Counted from the first letter of the stretch, positions 17,161-26,239 are shown. The stretch: 64,000 nucleotides of DNA from Bacillus thuringiensis (GCF_001182785.1 NZ_CP012099.1:2602501-2666500); one strand, 5' to 3'. A program made the numbers and translations. The notes: generated by a model not told the origin, from the sequence alone.

Positions 17161-17620
17161 TGTAATAAATAAGTGTAGTTTCATCATTTAATTTCTTTAT
17201 AACTTCTGTTCTTTTATACTCCATCTTTTCATACAAAAAACAATTTTTCTCTTCTTCTAAAATAGTAGCAAGTTCCCAGCTCGTTGCTTCAGGAAACATT
17301 TCCTCAATTAATGTAAGTACCTTTTGGGCAATTCCTTTTCCTTGATAACTCGGATGAATAAACATTGGACTGATCCAAAATTTAGAGGGTGTTTCTTTTT
17401 GTGAAATGCATATCGCTCCAACAAGATTCATTGCCACTATTATTTTATAGAAGCCACCGTCTACATGATTTATTCTACAAATAGTTTTTTCGATAGTTTC
17501 ATTTGCTGGATTAGTTTCATAGTCTTTATATTTATGTAATAAAGGGCTAAATGAGTCTATTTGCATTTGAAATATAACTTCTGCATCACTTTCTGTCGCC
17601 TTCTCTAATATAATATCCAT
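17147..17620 (-). CDS. GNAT-family N-acetyltransferase
   Basis: A 157-residue GNAT protein. The acetyl-CoA loop is seen as IHPSYQGKGIAQKVLTLIEE around residues 87-106, and the C-terminal part has FLYEKMEYKRTEVI. The ATG at 17620 lies one base after the stop of the upstream DinB-type gene (TAACATG), so translation is probably coupled. The three genes at 18687-17147 form one minus-strand unit. The substrate is unknown. Confidence 0.82.
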   Translation of the reverse strand: MDIILEKATESDAEVIFQMQIDSFSPLLHKYKDYETNPANETIEKTICRINHVDGGFYKIIVAMNLVGAICISQKETPSKFWISPMFIHPSYQGKGIAQKVLTLIEEMFPEATSWELATILEEEKNCFLYEKMEYKRTEVIKKLNDETTLIYYKKER

Positions 17621-17621
17621 G

Positions 17622-18143
17622 TTACCAATTAAGTCGCTTTCTTAACGAGGTAATATGAGCGGTATGATGACGACCATGCCATGCGTATAGTCCTATTGCA
17701 ACAGCAAGTTTTGTTTCACCAGTTTCAGGATGGTTAAATGTCTTTTCTAAATCTTCAATTTCTAGAGAATATAAAAGGTTAACCCATCTTTTATGTAATG
17801 AATCTAGCATAACTAGTGAAACATCTACCGGTAATTTTGAATCGGGTAACTCTGCCCACTTCTCTTCTTTATACGGCTTAATAGTTGGATTCTTTTCTGT
17901 CAGTGCTAATTTAAAGCGTATGTAGCTATTCATATGGCTATGAACAACGTGATGAACTACTTGACGTACAGTCCACCCTCCAACGCGATATGGTGTATCT
18001 AACTGCTTCTGATCTAAATCTTTAATTGCCTTTGTTAGTTCATGAGGTAAATCTTCAATTTCTTGAATCCATGTATCAATCATTTCTTCAGTTATAGGAC
18101 GTTTGTATGTAAATTGGCCAATTGGATAACGTAAATCATTCAT
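17622..18143 (-). CDS. YfiT/BstA-type DinB-fold putative bacillithiol transferase
   Basis: A 173-residue DinB/YfiT four-helix protein. The three metal-binding histidines are visible in [12 protein letters not shown] (about residues 64-75) and [10 protein letters not shown] near the C-terminus. The start [14 protein letters not shown] is very typical of YfiT-like proteins. The B. subtilis relative BstA (YfiT) transfers bacillithiol to electrophiles. AAGGAGG lies 8 bases before the ATG at 18143; the frame is open further upstream but without a site. It sits between two GNAT genes. Confidence 0.85.
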   Translation of the reverse strand: MNDLRYPIGQFTYKRPITEEMIDTWIQEIEDLPHELTKAIKDLDQKQLDTPYRVGGWTVRQVVHHVVHSHMNSYIRFKLALTEKNPTIKPYKEEKWAELPDSKLPVDVSLVMLDSLHKRWVNLLYSLEIEDLEKTFNHPETGETKLAVAIGLYAWHGRHHTAHITSLRKRLNW

Positions 18144-18159
18144 GAATAAGTCCTCCTTA

Positions 18160-18687
18160 TTATAAGCGTGAAGTATTTCTCCAAATATAATGTACAAACT
18201 TCACATGTTCTCCATTTAATTCTACAGAAGTTGTATCTGATTCGTTTTGATAAGAAGAAAATCCGCTTTTTTCTAGTACAATTTTTGATGCGAGATTATT
18301 AGTAGTTGTTTTAGCATGAACCCCATGAATTTCATTATTTTTCGCTACGTCTAAAATTAATTTTACGGCTGCTGTTGCAACTCCTTTTTTAGTAAATTTT
18401 TCTCCGACCCGATACCCTAGCGAACTAATTCGAGTTTCTGTATCTATATCTACTAAATTTATTCTTCCTACAATTTCTTTTTCTTCATTACGAATTAAAT
18501 AAAAATAAGAATCTCCATCCGCCTGTTCTATTAATAAATCGTCTAGTAGTTTTTGGAAATATTCAAATTCAAAATATTTCGAGCCGCGATTTGGTACCAT
18601 TGTTTCAAAAAAAGATTTATTCGTAAGTTCAAACGTAAATAAATCCTTAGCATCTTGTTTCTTTAGTTGCTCTATGTATATTTCCAT
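18160..18687 (-). CDS. GNAT-family acetyltransferase (RimJ/RimL type)
   Basis: A 175-residue acetyltransferase with the RimJ-like order: an EFEYFQKLL helix, the GRINLVDID strand, the acetyl-CoA loop [22 protein letters not shown] (about residues 92-113), and [10 protein letters not shown]. Members acetylate N-termini of ribosomal proteins or small amines; no specific substrate is evident. GGAG lies 8 bases before the ATG. The next gene starts 16 bases downstream, making it the first gene of a three-gene unit. Confidence 0.83.
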   Translation of the reverse strand: MEIYIEQLKKQDAKDLFTFELTNKSFFETMVPNRGSKYFEFEYFQKLLDDLLIEQADGDSYFYLIRNEEKEIVGRINLVDIDTETRISSLGYRVGEKFTKKGVATAAVKLILDVAKNNEIHGVHAKTTTNNLASKIVLEKSGFSSYQNESDTTSVELNGEHVKFVHYIWRNTSRL

Positions 18688-18750
18688 CCCGTATTCTCCT
18701 TCATGATTTACTAACTGTTATACATTCTTTTTTAATCAATTATATTCCTG

Positions 18751-20073
18751 CTATTTCTTTCGATTAAGCAATACAGATAGTAGCACTTTCGGATGAAAAA
18801 GATGAAATGGACTACGAATCAAATTCATCACTCGTACTAACCGAATATAAACATCAGAATTACTTGCGGATAGTCGATATATTTGTTTCGTATACCATAG
18901 CTGAAATTTTTGTTTTGTAGTTAATTCTCTCTTTAACTGCGGGTGACGTGATATTTCCGTTGTTGTCATATCCCATGGGGTTTCTATTATATTAGCTGCC
19001 TTTTTATAAAATTGTTGTGTAAATGTTTTATCAAGTTGTTTTCTACCTTGCAGAAGTAATTGCAATTGGTGAGCCTCCATAGCAGCAACTGATACACCTT
19101 GGCCGAAAACGGGATCAAAACGACATTGCGCATCTCCAACAACTAATAATCCTTCTGGTACATTATTCACTAAATCAAATCGCCGGCGTACTTGATAAGG
19201 AATTTTGTATGTCTTTATATCAGTAATTCCCTCAGCCTTGTTTAGGAAATCTGTAACATTAGAAATTGATAGGTTTTCAGCAAAATCATAAAACTCATCA
19301 TCTGTTTGTGGTGCTTTCTCGTTTGCGTATCCACTGAAAGTAACAAAATAACGATTATCTTCTATCGTTTGAATAAGAACGCCATAAGGGTTATCAGGGA
19401 AACTCGGAGACATTAACATATTACAACAGTCTAACTCCTCATTTTCTTTAAGTTTGAACATTTTCGTTGCGTAAAATAAATCAATACGAACTTTCTCTTC
19501 TTGTACTTCAATTCCGTATTCTCGTAACCACTCTATACTTTTTGAGCCAAATCCACTCGCATCAACAACAAGATCTGCATGGACTTCTTCTTGTGTATCA
19601 GTCTCTAAATATTTAACTTTTACTCCACACACTTTGTTAAGCTTTTCATCTATCAATAACCCTTTAACCAATGTTTCATATTTAATAGTAATATTTGAAA
19701 TTTGATGTATTCGTTTTTGAATATGCCATTCTAGCAAAGGACGACTTTGTTGAATCATATGTACTTCCCCTATGAACGGTTGTTTCCATAGACCGAATTG
19801 ATGCCATTTCAAATCACGTGTAAAGTTGTTTATAATACTGCCCGCTTCTATTAATTCATGCGTAATAGTAGGAAACAATTCTTCAATTGCTTTTTCTCCA
19901 CCTTTTAATAACACGTGAGGATGATTACTTTGTGGAACTCTTTTTCTTGAAGCTTTTCCATCCCATTTTTCACCGACTTCTAAAATGATTACTTCTTTAA
20001 AAGAAGTTGATAATGCTTTTGCTGCAAACTTTCCTGCCATACTTCCACCAATAACGATAGCCTTATTAAACAT
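18751..20073 (-). CDS. FAD-dependent oxidoreductase/monooxygenase-like protein
   Basis: A 440-residue flavoprotein. The N-terminal dinucleotide motif is VIGGSMAGKFAAKAL (residues about 7-21; the second Gly is followed by Ser, a known variant), and the second FAD motif is VVGDAQCRFDPVFGQGVS near residue 315. The overall order is that of aromatic hydroxylases and squalene-epoxidase-like proteins. The substrate is unknown. AAGGGGGAAAAC precedes the ATG. The end of the protein is basic and may bind membrane. It is bounded upstream by a terminator at 20088-20128. Confidence 0.8.
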   Translation of the reverse strand: MFNKAIVIGGSMAGKFAAKALSTSFKEVIILEVGEKWDGKASRKRVPQSNHPHVLLKGGEKAIEELFPTITHELIEAGSIINNFTRDLKWHQFGLWKQPFIGEVHMIQQSRPLLEWHIQKRIHQISNITIKYETLVKGLLIDEKLNKVCGVKVKYLETDTQEEVHADLVVDASGFGSKSIEWLREYGIEVQEEKVRIDLFYATKMFKLKENEELDCCNMLMSPSFPDNPYGVLIQTIEDNRYFVTFSGYANEKAPQTDDEFYDFAENLSISNVTDFLNKAEGITDIKTYKIPYQVRRRFDLVNNVPEGLLVVGDAQCRFDPVFGQGVSVAAMEAHQLQLLLQGRKQLDKTFTQQFYKKAANIIETPWDMTTTEISRHPQLKRELTTKQKFQLWYTKQIYRLSASNSDVYIRLVRVMNLIRSPFHLFHPKVLLSVLLNRKK

Positions 20074-20087
20074 GTTTTCCCCCTTAA

Positions 20088-20128
20088 TAAAAAGAGATCC
20101 TGCCTTGTATGAATGAAACAGGATCTTA
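20088..20128 (-). terminator. Terminator of uppP
   Basis: AGATCCTG (20095-20102) pairs with CAGGATCT (20119-20126), with A residues at 20089-20093 giving T on the minus strand. Confidence 0.7.
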
Positions 20129-20155
20129 AACTAATTAACTTCTTTTTCATTATAC

Positions 20156-20935
20156 TTAAAATACATCAGTAAATTGCAACGTTAAAATTAAAATACCTAA
20201 TCCCCATACGTAATACGCGAATACTTTTAAGGAGTGGCGTTTTAAATATTGAATCATCCATGAAACGGCTATGTATCCAAAAAACGATGCTGATAATGTT
20301 CCGACAATTAAAGATGTACTAGAAATAGATTCTGCTTTCCCTTGAAAAACGTCTACAAATTGCAAAATGATAGCTCCGGCGATTGCTGGTGTCGAAAGTA
20401 AAAAAGAAAAGTAAGCAGCTGTTTCACGGTCTAATTTTCTCCATAATGCAGCGACAATTGTCATTCCAGAACGGGAAATGGCTGGAAAAATAGCAGCCGC
20501 TTGAAATGAACCGATAATTAATGCGTCTTTATATGTTATGTCATCCATTTTTTTACGACCATTCTTTTGTTTATCTGCCATGTAGAGAAAGAATCCGGTC
20601 ACTAAAAACTCCCAACCGATTGTGATTCCTGTTTTTGAAATATCTTCAAAGAAGTCTTTAAACAATAAACCAATTACAACTGCGGGTATTGTCCCAACGA
20701 TAAGTAATAACATGAGCTTTGAAAATGGGTTTTTAATTAAATATATAAATTCTTTTTTGTAATAAATAAACACTGCAAGTAAAGTCCCAATATGCAACAT
20801 CGTATCTAAAAATAAGCCTGCTTCATCTAATTGAAATAAATGTCTTCCTAAATAAAGATGTCCGGTACTACTGATTGGTAAAAATTCTGTTAAACCTTGA
20901 ATTATACCTAATATGAAAGCTTCTAACCAATTCAT
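20156..20935 (-). CDS. uppP: Undecaprenyl-diphosphatase UppP (BacA family)
   Basis: A 259-residue integral membrane enzyme that removes one phosphate from undecaprenyl diphosphate to recycle the cell-wall lipid carrier. Both family motifs are present: QGLTEFLPISSTGHL (residues about 14-28, with the catalytic Glu) and PAISRSGMTI (around 151-160, with the catalytic Arg). About eight hydrophobic helices are visible. AAAGGAG precedes the ATG. Members also give low-level bacitracin resistance. A second enzyme of this activity but another family (BcrC-like) is encoded at 40629-41228. Confidence 0.95.
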   Translation of the reverse strand: MNWLEAFILGIIQGLTEFLPISSTGHLYLGRHLFQLDEAGLFLDTMLHIGTLLAVFIYYKKEFIYLIKNPFSKLMLLLIVGTIPAVVIGLLFKDFFEDISKTGITIGWEFLVTGFFLYMADKQKNGRKKMDDITYKDALIIGSFQAAAIFPAISRSGMTIVAALWRKLDRETAAYFSFLLSTPAIAGAIILQFVDVFQGKAESISSTSLIVGTLSASFFGYIAVSWMIQYLKRHSLKVFAYYVWGLGILILTLQFTDVF

Positions 20936-21067
20936 GATGGTCTCCTTTCTCTTTTGCTTGTACCAATATATGAGGGTTAAATTTTTGATATGAAAAAAAC
21001 TATATTTCTCTATGAATTTACTTTTAATTTATGGATATATATGTAAAGAGAATTAAGGAGGGTTATT

Positions 21068-21274
21068 ATGTGGAAGCACACAAAATTCGGTAATGTATTA
21101 CTTTGGATGGGCCCTATCCTTGTATTTTTAGGACTATGTATGACAAATGTTATTTCAGATATTCCTTTCTTTGAGGGAAAACATAAAACGCTTGGTATTG
21201 TACTTATATTTATAGGGATATTCTGTTTTATTGTGGCTAATCATTTAAAAAAAGGAGAAAGATATGAAGAATAA
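21068..21274 (+). CDS. Small membrane protein (68 aa)
   Basis: Two hydrophobic segments (about residues 8-28 and 41-60) with a short hydrophilic end. AAGGAGGG lies 5-6 bases before the ATG. It is divergent from uppP and ends at a bidirectional terminator. I do not recognise the family. Confidence 0.7.
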   Translation: MWKHTKFGNVLLWMGPILVFLGLCMTNVISDIPFFEGKHKTLGIVLIFIGIFCFIVANHLKKGERYEE

Positions 21275-21283
21275 ATCTAAATA

Positions 21284-21320
21284 AAAAACAATCCTGGCAT
21301 ATTAGCTAGGATTGTTTTTT
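21284..21320. terminator. Bidirectional terminator
   Basis: AAAACAATCCTGGC pairs with GCTAGGATTGTTTT, with A and T runs on either side. Confidence 0.85.
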
Positions 21321-21331
21321 ATTAATGTTGA

Positions 21332-21712
21332 TTATTTGTAGAATACTTTATCAACGTTATATTTCGCTTTGTATTCATTAATGATATATGTTTCGTAAAT
21401 TTCTCTTTCTGTTGGATCTTCTACGATACATGCATCAATGCGGTATACTTCATCACGGTGATTTTTAATTGGTGAAACATTATCTTCAAAATGCTTCTTA
21501 ATACGTTGTCTAATTTTACGAGCTTTACCTACGAAAAGTAGTTCGTCATTAATATTGTAAAACATAAAAATGCCACCTTTATCTCTAGGGAACAAGTGGA
21601 AATCGATAAATCCATTAATTGGAGTAATGATTGGCTCGTCTCCTTTAATAACTTGTTTACGTTCAGTAATTGTAACATCAACTTCAGGGATACTAATTTT
21701 AATCAAGTTCAT
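21332..21712 (-). CDS. GIY-YIG domain nuclease-like protein
   Basis: A 126-residue protein with a GIY-YIG core, seen as GGIFMFYNINDELLFVGKARKIRQRIKKHF (about residues 46-75); the catalytic Arg and the Glu near position 105 (TEREIYETYIINEYKAKYN) fit. The first Tyr of the motif is replaced by Phe. Such small stand-alone proteins are like the UvrC N-terminal domain; the role in DNA repair is inferred. AGAGGACGTGA precedes the ATG. Confidence 0.82.
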   Translation of the reverse strand: MNLIKISIPEVDVTITERKQVIKGDEPIITPINGFIDFHLFPRDKGGIFMFYNINDELLFVGKARKIRQRIKKHFEDNVSPIKNHRDEVYRIDACIVEDPTEREIYETYIINEYKAKYNVDKVFYK

Positions 21713-21789
21713 TCACGTCCTCTTTTATTATAAAGATAAATAATAGCATACATAAGTAAGAAAAGCTATGTTCAGGGGCATATTTCATT

Positions 21790-22353
21790 TTATAATTCAA
21801 ATATTATAGGTGTATCATGTAAACTTTTCTTCCAAATCATATGATCACTGGATTCTCCCCAGTAATCTTTCAATACATAGCTAGGTTTTCCGAACTTTTT
21901 CATCCATATACTTTGCGCATTTTTATATCCACTATCTAAACAATATTCTGTTATCCCTCTGCTAAGTAATGTAAGAAACATTGTATGTAGTAATAAACTC
22001 CCTATTCCCTTTCTTTGATACTCCGGAAGTATGAATACAGTTCCTATTTCATACAAATTTTTAAGTACACCACCTGTACAACTAGTAATCAATGTACTTG
22101 CTGGACCGGTTTCGATTGTTCCAATGATTTTATCATTACTTGTATCAATCGCTAATAAAAAGTAACGACTTTCTCCGTTACTTTCAAAATCACTTTTCAA
22201 ATACTGCTTTTTTGAGTTAATTTCATTTTCTATATCATCCAATAATTGTGACAATCCTTCATTTTTGTATGTATTCGTAATAACGATACGGAAAAATAAA
22301 TATAGTTCATCTACATCATTCAAATTCGGTCTTCTAACTGCAACGTTAGTCAT
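21790..22353 (-). CDS. GNAT-family N-acetyltransferase
   Basis: A 187-residue GNAT protein with the loop ILPEYQRKGIGSLLLHTMFL (around residues 108-127) and a C-terminal phrase DYWGESSDHMIWKK. The ATG at 22353 has GGAG 9-11 bases upstream; the in-frame TTG at 22368 overlaps that site and is less likely. The substrate is unknown. It follows the membrane-protein gene by 32 bases and may be co-transcribed with it. Confidence 0.8.
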   Translation of the reverse strand: MTNVAVRRPNLNDVDELYLFFRIVITNTYKNEGLSQLLDDIENEINSKKQYLKSDFESNGESRYFLLAIDTSNDKIIGTIETGPASTLITSCTGGVLKNLYEIGTVFILPEYQRKGIGSLLLHTMFLTLLSRGITEYCLDSGYKNAQSIWMKKFGKPSYVLKDYWGESSDHMIWKKSLHDTPIIFEL

Positions 22354-22385
22354 GAATGCATTCTCCAATCTTCATTATGCCATTG

Positions 22386-22958
22386 TCAATACAACACTTT
22401 ACATAATCTATTCATCATTATTCTGCAAAAACCTGCATAAATCCAGCAGTATAGAAAGCTCAGTATAAATATTGATAAAATAATTTTTATGTCCATAGTT
22501 GTATGAACAGTAGGACCAAGTACCGGAAAACGGAAAATATCGAGAACGATCATAATCCCTATAAGTAGACAAGTCGCTGAAAAGGAAACAATCCAAATTC
22601 TCCTCTTGAATTTTAAAAAGGCTAGTCCTAAGGCTAGACCTAATAAGCCTGTAGTAAAAGGAAAGACAATTAGTTCACTTGGCTCAATAATAAATAATAG
22701 AAAAATAGTAAGAATATAAGAAAGTATTCCCTCACGAATAGAATAGAAAATAGCAAAAAAAATTGGCAATGTCGAAAATGGACTAATGAGTAAACCTATA
22801 CCAGGAACTAAGTTTCCTGCTGCTTGAAACATGGTGGCCAATGCACTCATTAAAGCTGTAAGTACTAACTTATTCGCAAGGGACAATTTTCTTTTATGAA
22901 CAAAGTTCGTATCATGTTCTATCATCAATTGATACCAATAACGTACAAACCAATTCAT
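22386..22958 (-). CDS. Multi-spanning membrane protein of unknown function
   Basis: A 190-residue protein with five to six hydrophobic helices after a short basic N-terminus (FVHKRKLSLANK). The start of the membrane part, 'LVLTALMSALATMFQAAG...IGLLISPFSTLPIFFAI', recalls substrate-binding S components of ECF transporters, but no energy-coupling genes lie nearby. GGGGGTATTTTA before the ATG at 22958 fixes the start; the frame is open to 22988. The function is open. Confidence 0.6.
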   Translation of the reverse strand: MNWFVRYWYQLMIEHDTNFVHKRKLSLANKLVLTALMSALATMFQAAGNLVPGIGLLISPFSTLPIFFAIFYSIREGILSYILTIFLLFIIEPSELIVFPFTTGLLGLALGLAFLKFKRRIWIVSFSATCLLIGIMIVLDIFRFPVLGPTVHTTMDIKIILSIFILSFLYCWIYAGFCRIMMNRLCKVLY

Positions 22959-23139
22959 TAAAATACCCCCTAAAGATACCTCATTCATTACTTTCTATAT
23001 TATTCATACACTAGTGGTTTATGAGCTGCTTTCTACTTGTTATGAATTACTAGACAATAAAAGACTTTTAGGGGGATAAATTGTGCGTTTTGAAACAAAA
23101 TGAATTCCCTGGATTATTAAACTGCGAGTGTATATCGCA

Positions 23140-24570
23140 TCAAGGAACAATTTCGAAAATGGTACCTTTGTTAAAATCAGTTACTTTCATAGAACCGTAA
23201 ACTCCTAAATATAATCTAGTTTGATTCAAATTTGTTCCTAAACTCATATAATAAGCTTCTTGCGTACCAAAATCATAATTGGTTTCAATAGCATGAAACT
23301 CAGCATGTTTACCGTCTGTACCTGCTCTAGTATAGGCTAAAACCCCCTTAACTGGAGACTGTGATTCTTCTTTCTGGGCAAGGTCAGTAAATACGACGCT
23401 ACTTGTTAAATTCGGGATTGCAGTTCCCATATACGGCTGAACTCCTGTAAGTGAAGTTCCTCCAAATTTATCGGGTCTGGAATCTTTATGAAAATAACTA
23501 AGTAGAGGCAGAATACGCTTCACTGAAGTTTGTATCGTTTCATCATAATAAGCCATTGTTCTCTCATCCAAAGTCTGATTCTCAGAACAATGTCGTATAA
23601 AAGAAGTAGGTAAATCCCCTTCCCATCCTCGCCATCCAAAATTGATAAACCCATCTTGAGTGGGAGTTAGCCTCATAAAATGCATTTGAACAAGTTCTGT
23701 AACCGGTATAGGTTTATATTGAATAAATGAAAAAATAGACTCTACAATATCCTGTCCGACATTTCCGGTGTATTTGATATATTGATTATAAAACCTTTGA
23801 AATGAAATGCCAGTTATATTACGTACTCCTTTTGCAATTACTGTAAGTGTTTCTTGTATAGATAAAGGAAGTTCATCGAAGCGTGTAACTACAGGAGGGT
23901 TATTTATAAATGTATTTTTACTTACATCGATTTCAATTATTTTACCTGCTATTTCTAAATCATCTTGGCTTAAATTAAATGGATCATAACCTGATCCGCC
24001 ATCTCCATTTGTAAAAACAAGTTTTCCAGTCTCAGGTGAAAAGTTTAAACTATTGACTCCGTTATGATTAAAAAATGGTCTTCTTACATTCAGTAATGTT
24101 CGTCGCTTTTGAGCTTGACCATTAGATTGTAAATTCCATTCTTCCACAGTATCAATGTGATCATATTGCGTATTTCTATTAACCCACTTTAAATTTAACG
24201 TTTTAGGGTCACAAGGATTCGGTTTAAATTGTTCAGAAAGTGCACCTAGCCCTTGAGTTCCGGCTACTGAATAATGAAGATAAAATAACCCATTTTGATA
24301 AAATTTTGGATGGAACGCAAGTCCTAGCAATCCGCGTTCATCATAACCGCTACTAGAAACACCTTCTTCAAATGTACCTAATTTAATAATTTGTTGACGA
24401 ATATCTAAAAATGTCTTTATAACGCCGTCCCCTATGTAAAAAATCTCTCCTAATTGGGTTGCGATAAATAGTCTTTCGGTCGATTCACCTGGAAGTATCG
24501 TTGTTTTCAATACGGTTGGTAAATTTATATTATGAACAATGGGTCGTAAACTAACTTTAACTTTTGTCAA
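23140..24570 (-). CDS. Glucose/sorbosone dehydrogenase-like beta-propeller protein
   Basis: A 476-residue protein of the GSDH/HHIP-like six-bladed propeller family (PF07995). Typical phrases are GYDERGLLGLAFHPKF, the ISFxx strand after VIAKGVRNITG, and the conserved metal-site motif GDGGSGYDPFNLSQ. In true members PQQ is the cofactor; no PQQ genes lie here, so enzyme activity is uncertain. The start is a TTG with AAGGGGTG 9 bases upstream. No signal peptide is seen, which is odd for this family. Many B. cereus strains carry such a cytosolic-looking form. Confidence 0.8.
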   Translation of the reverse strand: MTKVKVSLRPIVHNINLPTVLKTTILPGESTERLFIATQLGEIFYIGDGVIKTFLDIRQQIIKLGTFEEGVSSSGYDERGLLGLAFHPKFYQNGLFYLHYSVAGTQGLGALSEQFKPNPCDPKTLNLKWVNRNTQYDHIDTVEEWNLQSNGQAQKRRTLLNVRRPFFNHNGVNSLNFSPETGKLVFTNGDGGSGYDPFNLSQDDLEIAGKIIEIDVSKNTFINNPPVVTRFDELPLSIQETLTVIAKGVRNITGISFQRFYNQYIKYTGNVGQDIVESIFSFIQYKPIPVTELVQMHFMRLTPTQDGFINFGWRGWEGDLPTSFIRHCSENQTLDERTMAYYDETIQTSVKRILPLLSYFHKDSRPDKFGGTSLTGVQPYMGTAIPNLTSSVVFTDLAQKEESQSPVKGVLAYTRAGTDGKHAEFHAIETNYDFGTQEAYYMSLGTNLNQTRLYLGVYGSMKVTDFNKGTIFEIVP

Positions 24571-24706
24571 TTAACTGTACACCCCTTTTTCTTCTTTTTT
24601 ATAGAAGAATATGATTAGAGTAGTTCTGTTAGTATCGAATAAGTCGCATTCCTTTTTATTACAATTTTGTATATAATATAATTATAAATACTCTGGGGGA
24701 CGAACT

Positions 24707-24964
24707 ATGATAATCGTACTACAAATCATCTTACCAATAATTTTCGCAGTCTATTTATTTACCCTCTATCGTAATACGACTATTGGAAAAGCCGCTTTTC
24801 TTTTAGCGATCATTATAGGGATTTTCGGTTTAGAGAATATTTTTCAATATGCTAGTCTAACAGATCATGCTATTTATCCATATTGGGGAAGTTTGAAGGC
24901 TGTTGTTATCGTTTTATCAGTCGTATTTCTATTTAAAAAAGGTGGTTTAACAGGAAAATATTGA
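24707..24964 (+). CDS. Small membrane protein (85 aa)
   Basis: Three hydrophobic segments (about residues 1-19, 27-46 and 62-79) separated by short loops, with no motif. A CTGGGGGACGAACT leader gives the ribosome-binding site. The next small membrane gene follows 91 bases downstream on the same strand. No family is recognised. Confidence 0.65.
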   Translation: MIIVLQIILPIIFAVYLFTLYRNTTIGKAAFLLAIIIGIFGLENIFQYASLTDHAIYPYWGSLKAVVIVLSVVFLFKKGGLTGKY

Positions 24965-25055
24965 TTTGTAATGCGTTACATATTTTCTTGTTAAATTGCT
25001 TTTATTTTATAAAAGAAGAAATATTTATGTGAAAATAAGAAGGGATGTGTTACAT

Positions 25056-25235
25056 ATGTCTATAAATATTATTTCAATAATCTCTATCATAATATGGATT
25101 GTGTTAATTACAGAACTTATAAAACCTTCAAAAGAACAGAATGGACGAAAAATAGTAACTTTAGTAACTGCTGGTTCCGTATCAACACTTATTTTGACGG
25201 TTTCATTTATTCAAAATATCCCGTTTTGGAATTGA
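25056..25235 (+). CDS. Small membrane protein (59 aa)
   Basis: Two hydrophobic segments (about residues 4-22 and 36-55) flank a basic loop with KPSKEQNGRK. The ATG at 25056 has AGAAGGGA upstream at long spacing (about 11-13 bases). The frame extends to 24996 but without a site. It ends 30 bases before a strong terminator. The function is unknown; it may be co-transcribed with the gene at 24707. Confidence 0.55.
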   Translation: MSINIISIISIIIWIVLITELIKPSKEQNGRKIVTLVTAGSVSTLILTVSFIQNIPFWN

Positions 25236-25266
25236 TAGTGATATAACTAACAAAAATATGTATAAA

Positions 25267-25299
25267 TAAAAAGATTAGGATTCACTCCTAATCTTTTTA
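25267..25299 (+). terminator. Intrinsic terminator
   Basis: AAAAAGATTAGGA pairs perfectly with TCCTAATCTTTTT around a 5-base loop. Confidence 0.85.
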
Positions 25300-25488
25300 T
25301 ATTTTGGGATAGCACCACATGCCCAGCAAGCTAAGGTCTTGAAGTAGCCCCTAAACAAAATTTTAAATTTTTCTAAAGTTATTTATGTGAATTCAAATCA
25401 TTTTTAGGAACAATGCATTTCTTAAGTTTATGGCGATGTAGCGGGATAACCATTTGTTCAACTGGATACTACATGAAATTATAAAATT
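25300..25488. other. Unexplained non-coding block, possible mobile-element relic
   Basis: The stretch at about 25310-25355 is clearly richer in G and C than its surroundings and contains CACATGCCCAGCAAGC and GTCTTGAAGTAGCCCC. Near 25426-25445 there is TTATGGCGATGTAGCGGG. Neither lies in a frame. The pattern of a structured, non-coding end next to AT-rich DNA is what the ends of IS200/IS605-type elements or small non-autonomous relics look like, but no transposase is left. This is a low-confidence reading. Confidence 0.3.
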
Positions 25489-25534
25489 AGTACCGTACAT
25501 ATTAGACATATCTAAAATGTACGGTACTTTTGTT
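25489..25534. terminator. Strong hairpin with T-run
   Basis: An 18-base arm (25489-25506) pairs with 25511-25528 with one mismatch and is followed by TTTTGTTT. It can stop transcripts on the plus strand and may also serve the kinase-like gene on the minus strand. Confidence 0.7.
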
Positions 25535-25579
25535 TACTATTGGTACACTTATCTACTTAAAGATAAGTATGTGGTCCTT

Positions 25580-26239
25580 TTACAATTTGAATTTCTTTTT
25601 AAGTTTCTTATATTTTCTGTACGAACGTCTAACAATGTTTAACATAAAATACGGTATTTTAACGGGGAGAGGCAATTTATAAATGAAAGGAAAATAAAAG
25701 GTGAAATATGCCTTTTCTAGGTCTCTCCACTTACTATCTTCTTTTGTTTTTAAGAAATCAGATACATCGACTACATATCCCCTTCCTTTTTCCATCATCA
25801 CATTTTTCCCGTGAACATCACAAGGAGTTAACCCTTGTTCCCTCGCATACTCTAAAGCCTCATTAATATCAAGTATTACTTGCTTAGGAATTTTAATCCC
25901 CTTATGAATAGCATCGTATAAGGTAATTTCTTTTAAACGTTTCAATACTATGAAATTTTCTCCTTTATATATAAGCTTTGAATAAGAAGGATGATCTCCA
26001 ATTCTTCGGTATACTTCTGACTCTTTTTCAATTCCTTCTCCTTCTCGCACGTAAACTTTCACTACCCAATCTTTGTATTCTTTGTGCATGAATACTGCGG
26101 CATAATTACCTGTTCCTAAACACTTCCAAAGTCTAGGAATATCTTTAACTACTACAGGCTCGAATTCATCCTCACTTCTTATACTTACCTCTTTTAATAA
26201 TTCATCCTTTATCAATCCCACAAAACTATTTATACTCAT
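25580..26239 (-). CDS. Small serine/threonine protein kinase-like protein (YrzF-like)
   Basis: A 219-residue protein-kinase-like fold. Visible parts are a Gly-rich loop LGTGNYAAVF, the ATP lysine in WVVKVYVRE, the helix-C Glu in EKESEVYRRI, the catalytic loop as TPCDVHGKNVMM (Asp-x-His-Gly-Lys-Asn instead of the usual His-x-Asp-x4-Asn) and the metal motif VVDVSDF. The permuted HGKN loop is seen in the YrzF-type group. The ATG at 26239 has GGAG 8 bases upstream; ATG 26242 is also possible. The substrate is unknown. The C-terminus is very basic. Confidence 0.75.
   Translation of the reverse strand: MSINSFVGLIKDELLKEVSIRSEDEFEPVVVKDIPRLWKCLGTGNYAAVFMHKEYKDWVVKVYVREGEGIEKESEVYRRIGDHPSYSKLIYKGENFIVLKRLKEITLYDAIHKGIKIPKQVILDINEALEYAREQGLTPCDVHGKNVMMEKGRGYVVDVSDFLKTKEDSKWRDLEKAYFTFYFPFIYKLPLPVKIPYFMLNIVRRSYRKYKKLKKKFKL

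Noticed and set aside
25454..25642. Plus-strand frame of 62 codons
   Set aside because: It runs through a strong hairpin and into the end of the kinase-like gene on the other strand; no ribosome-binding site.
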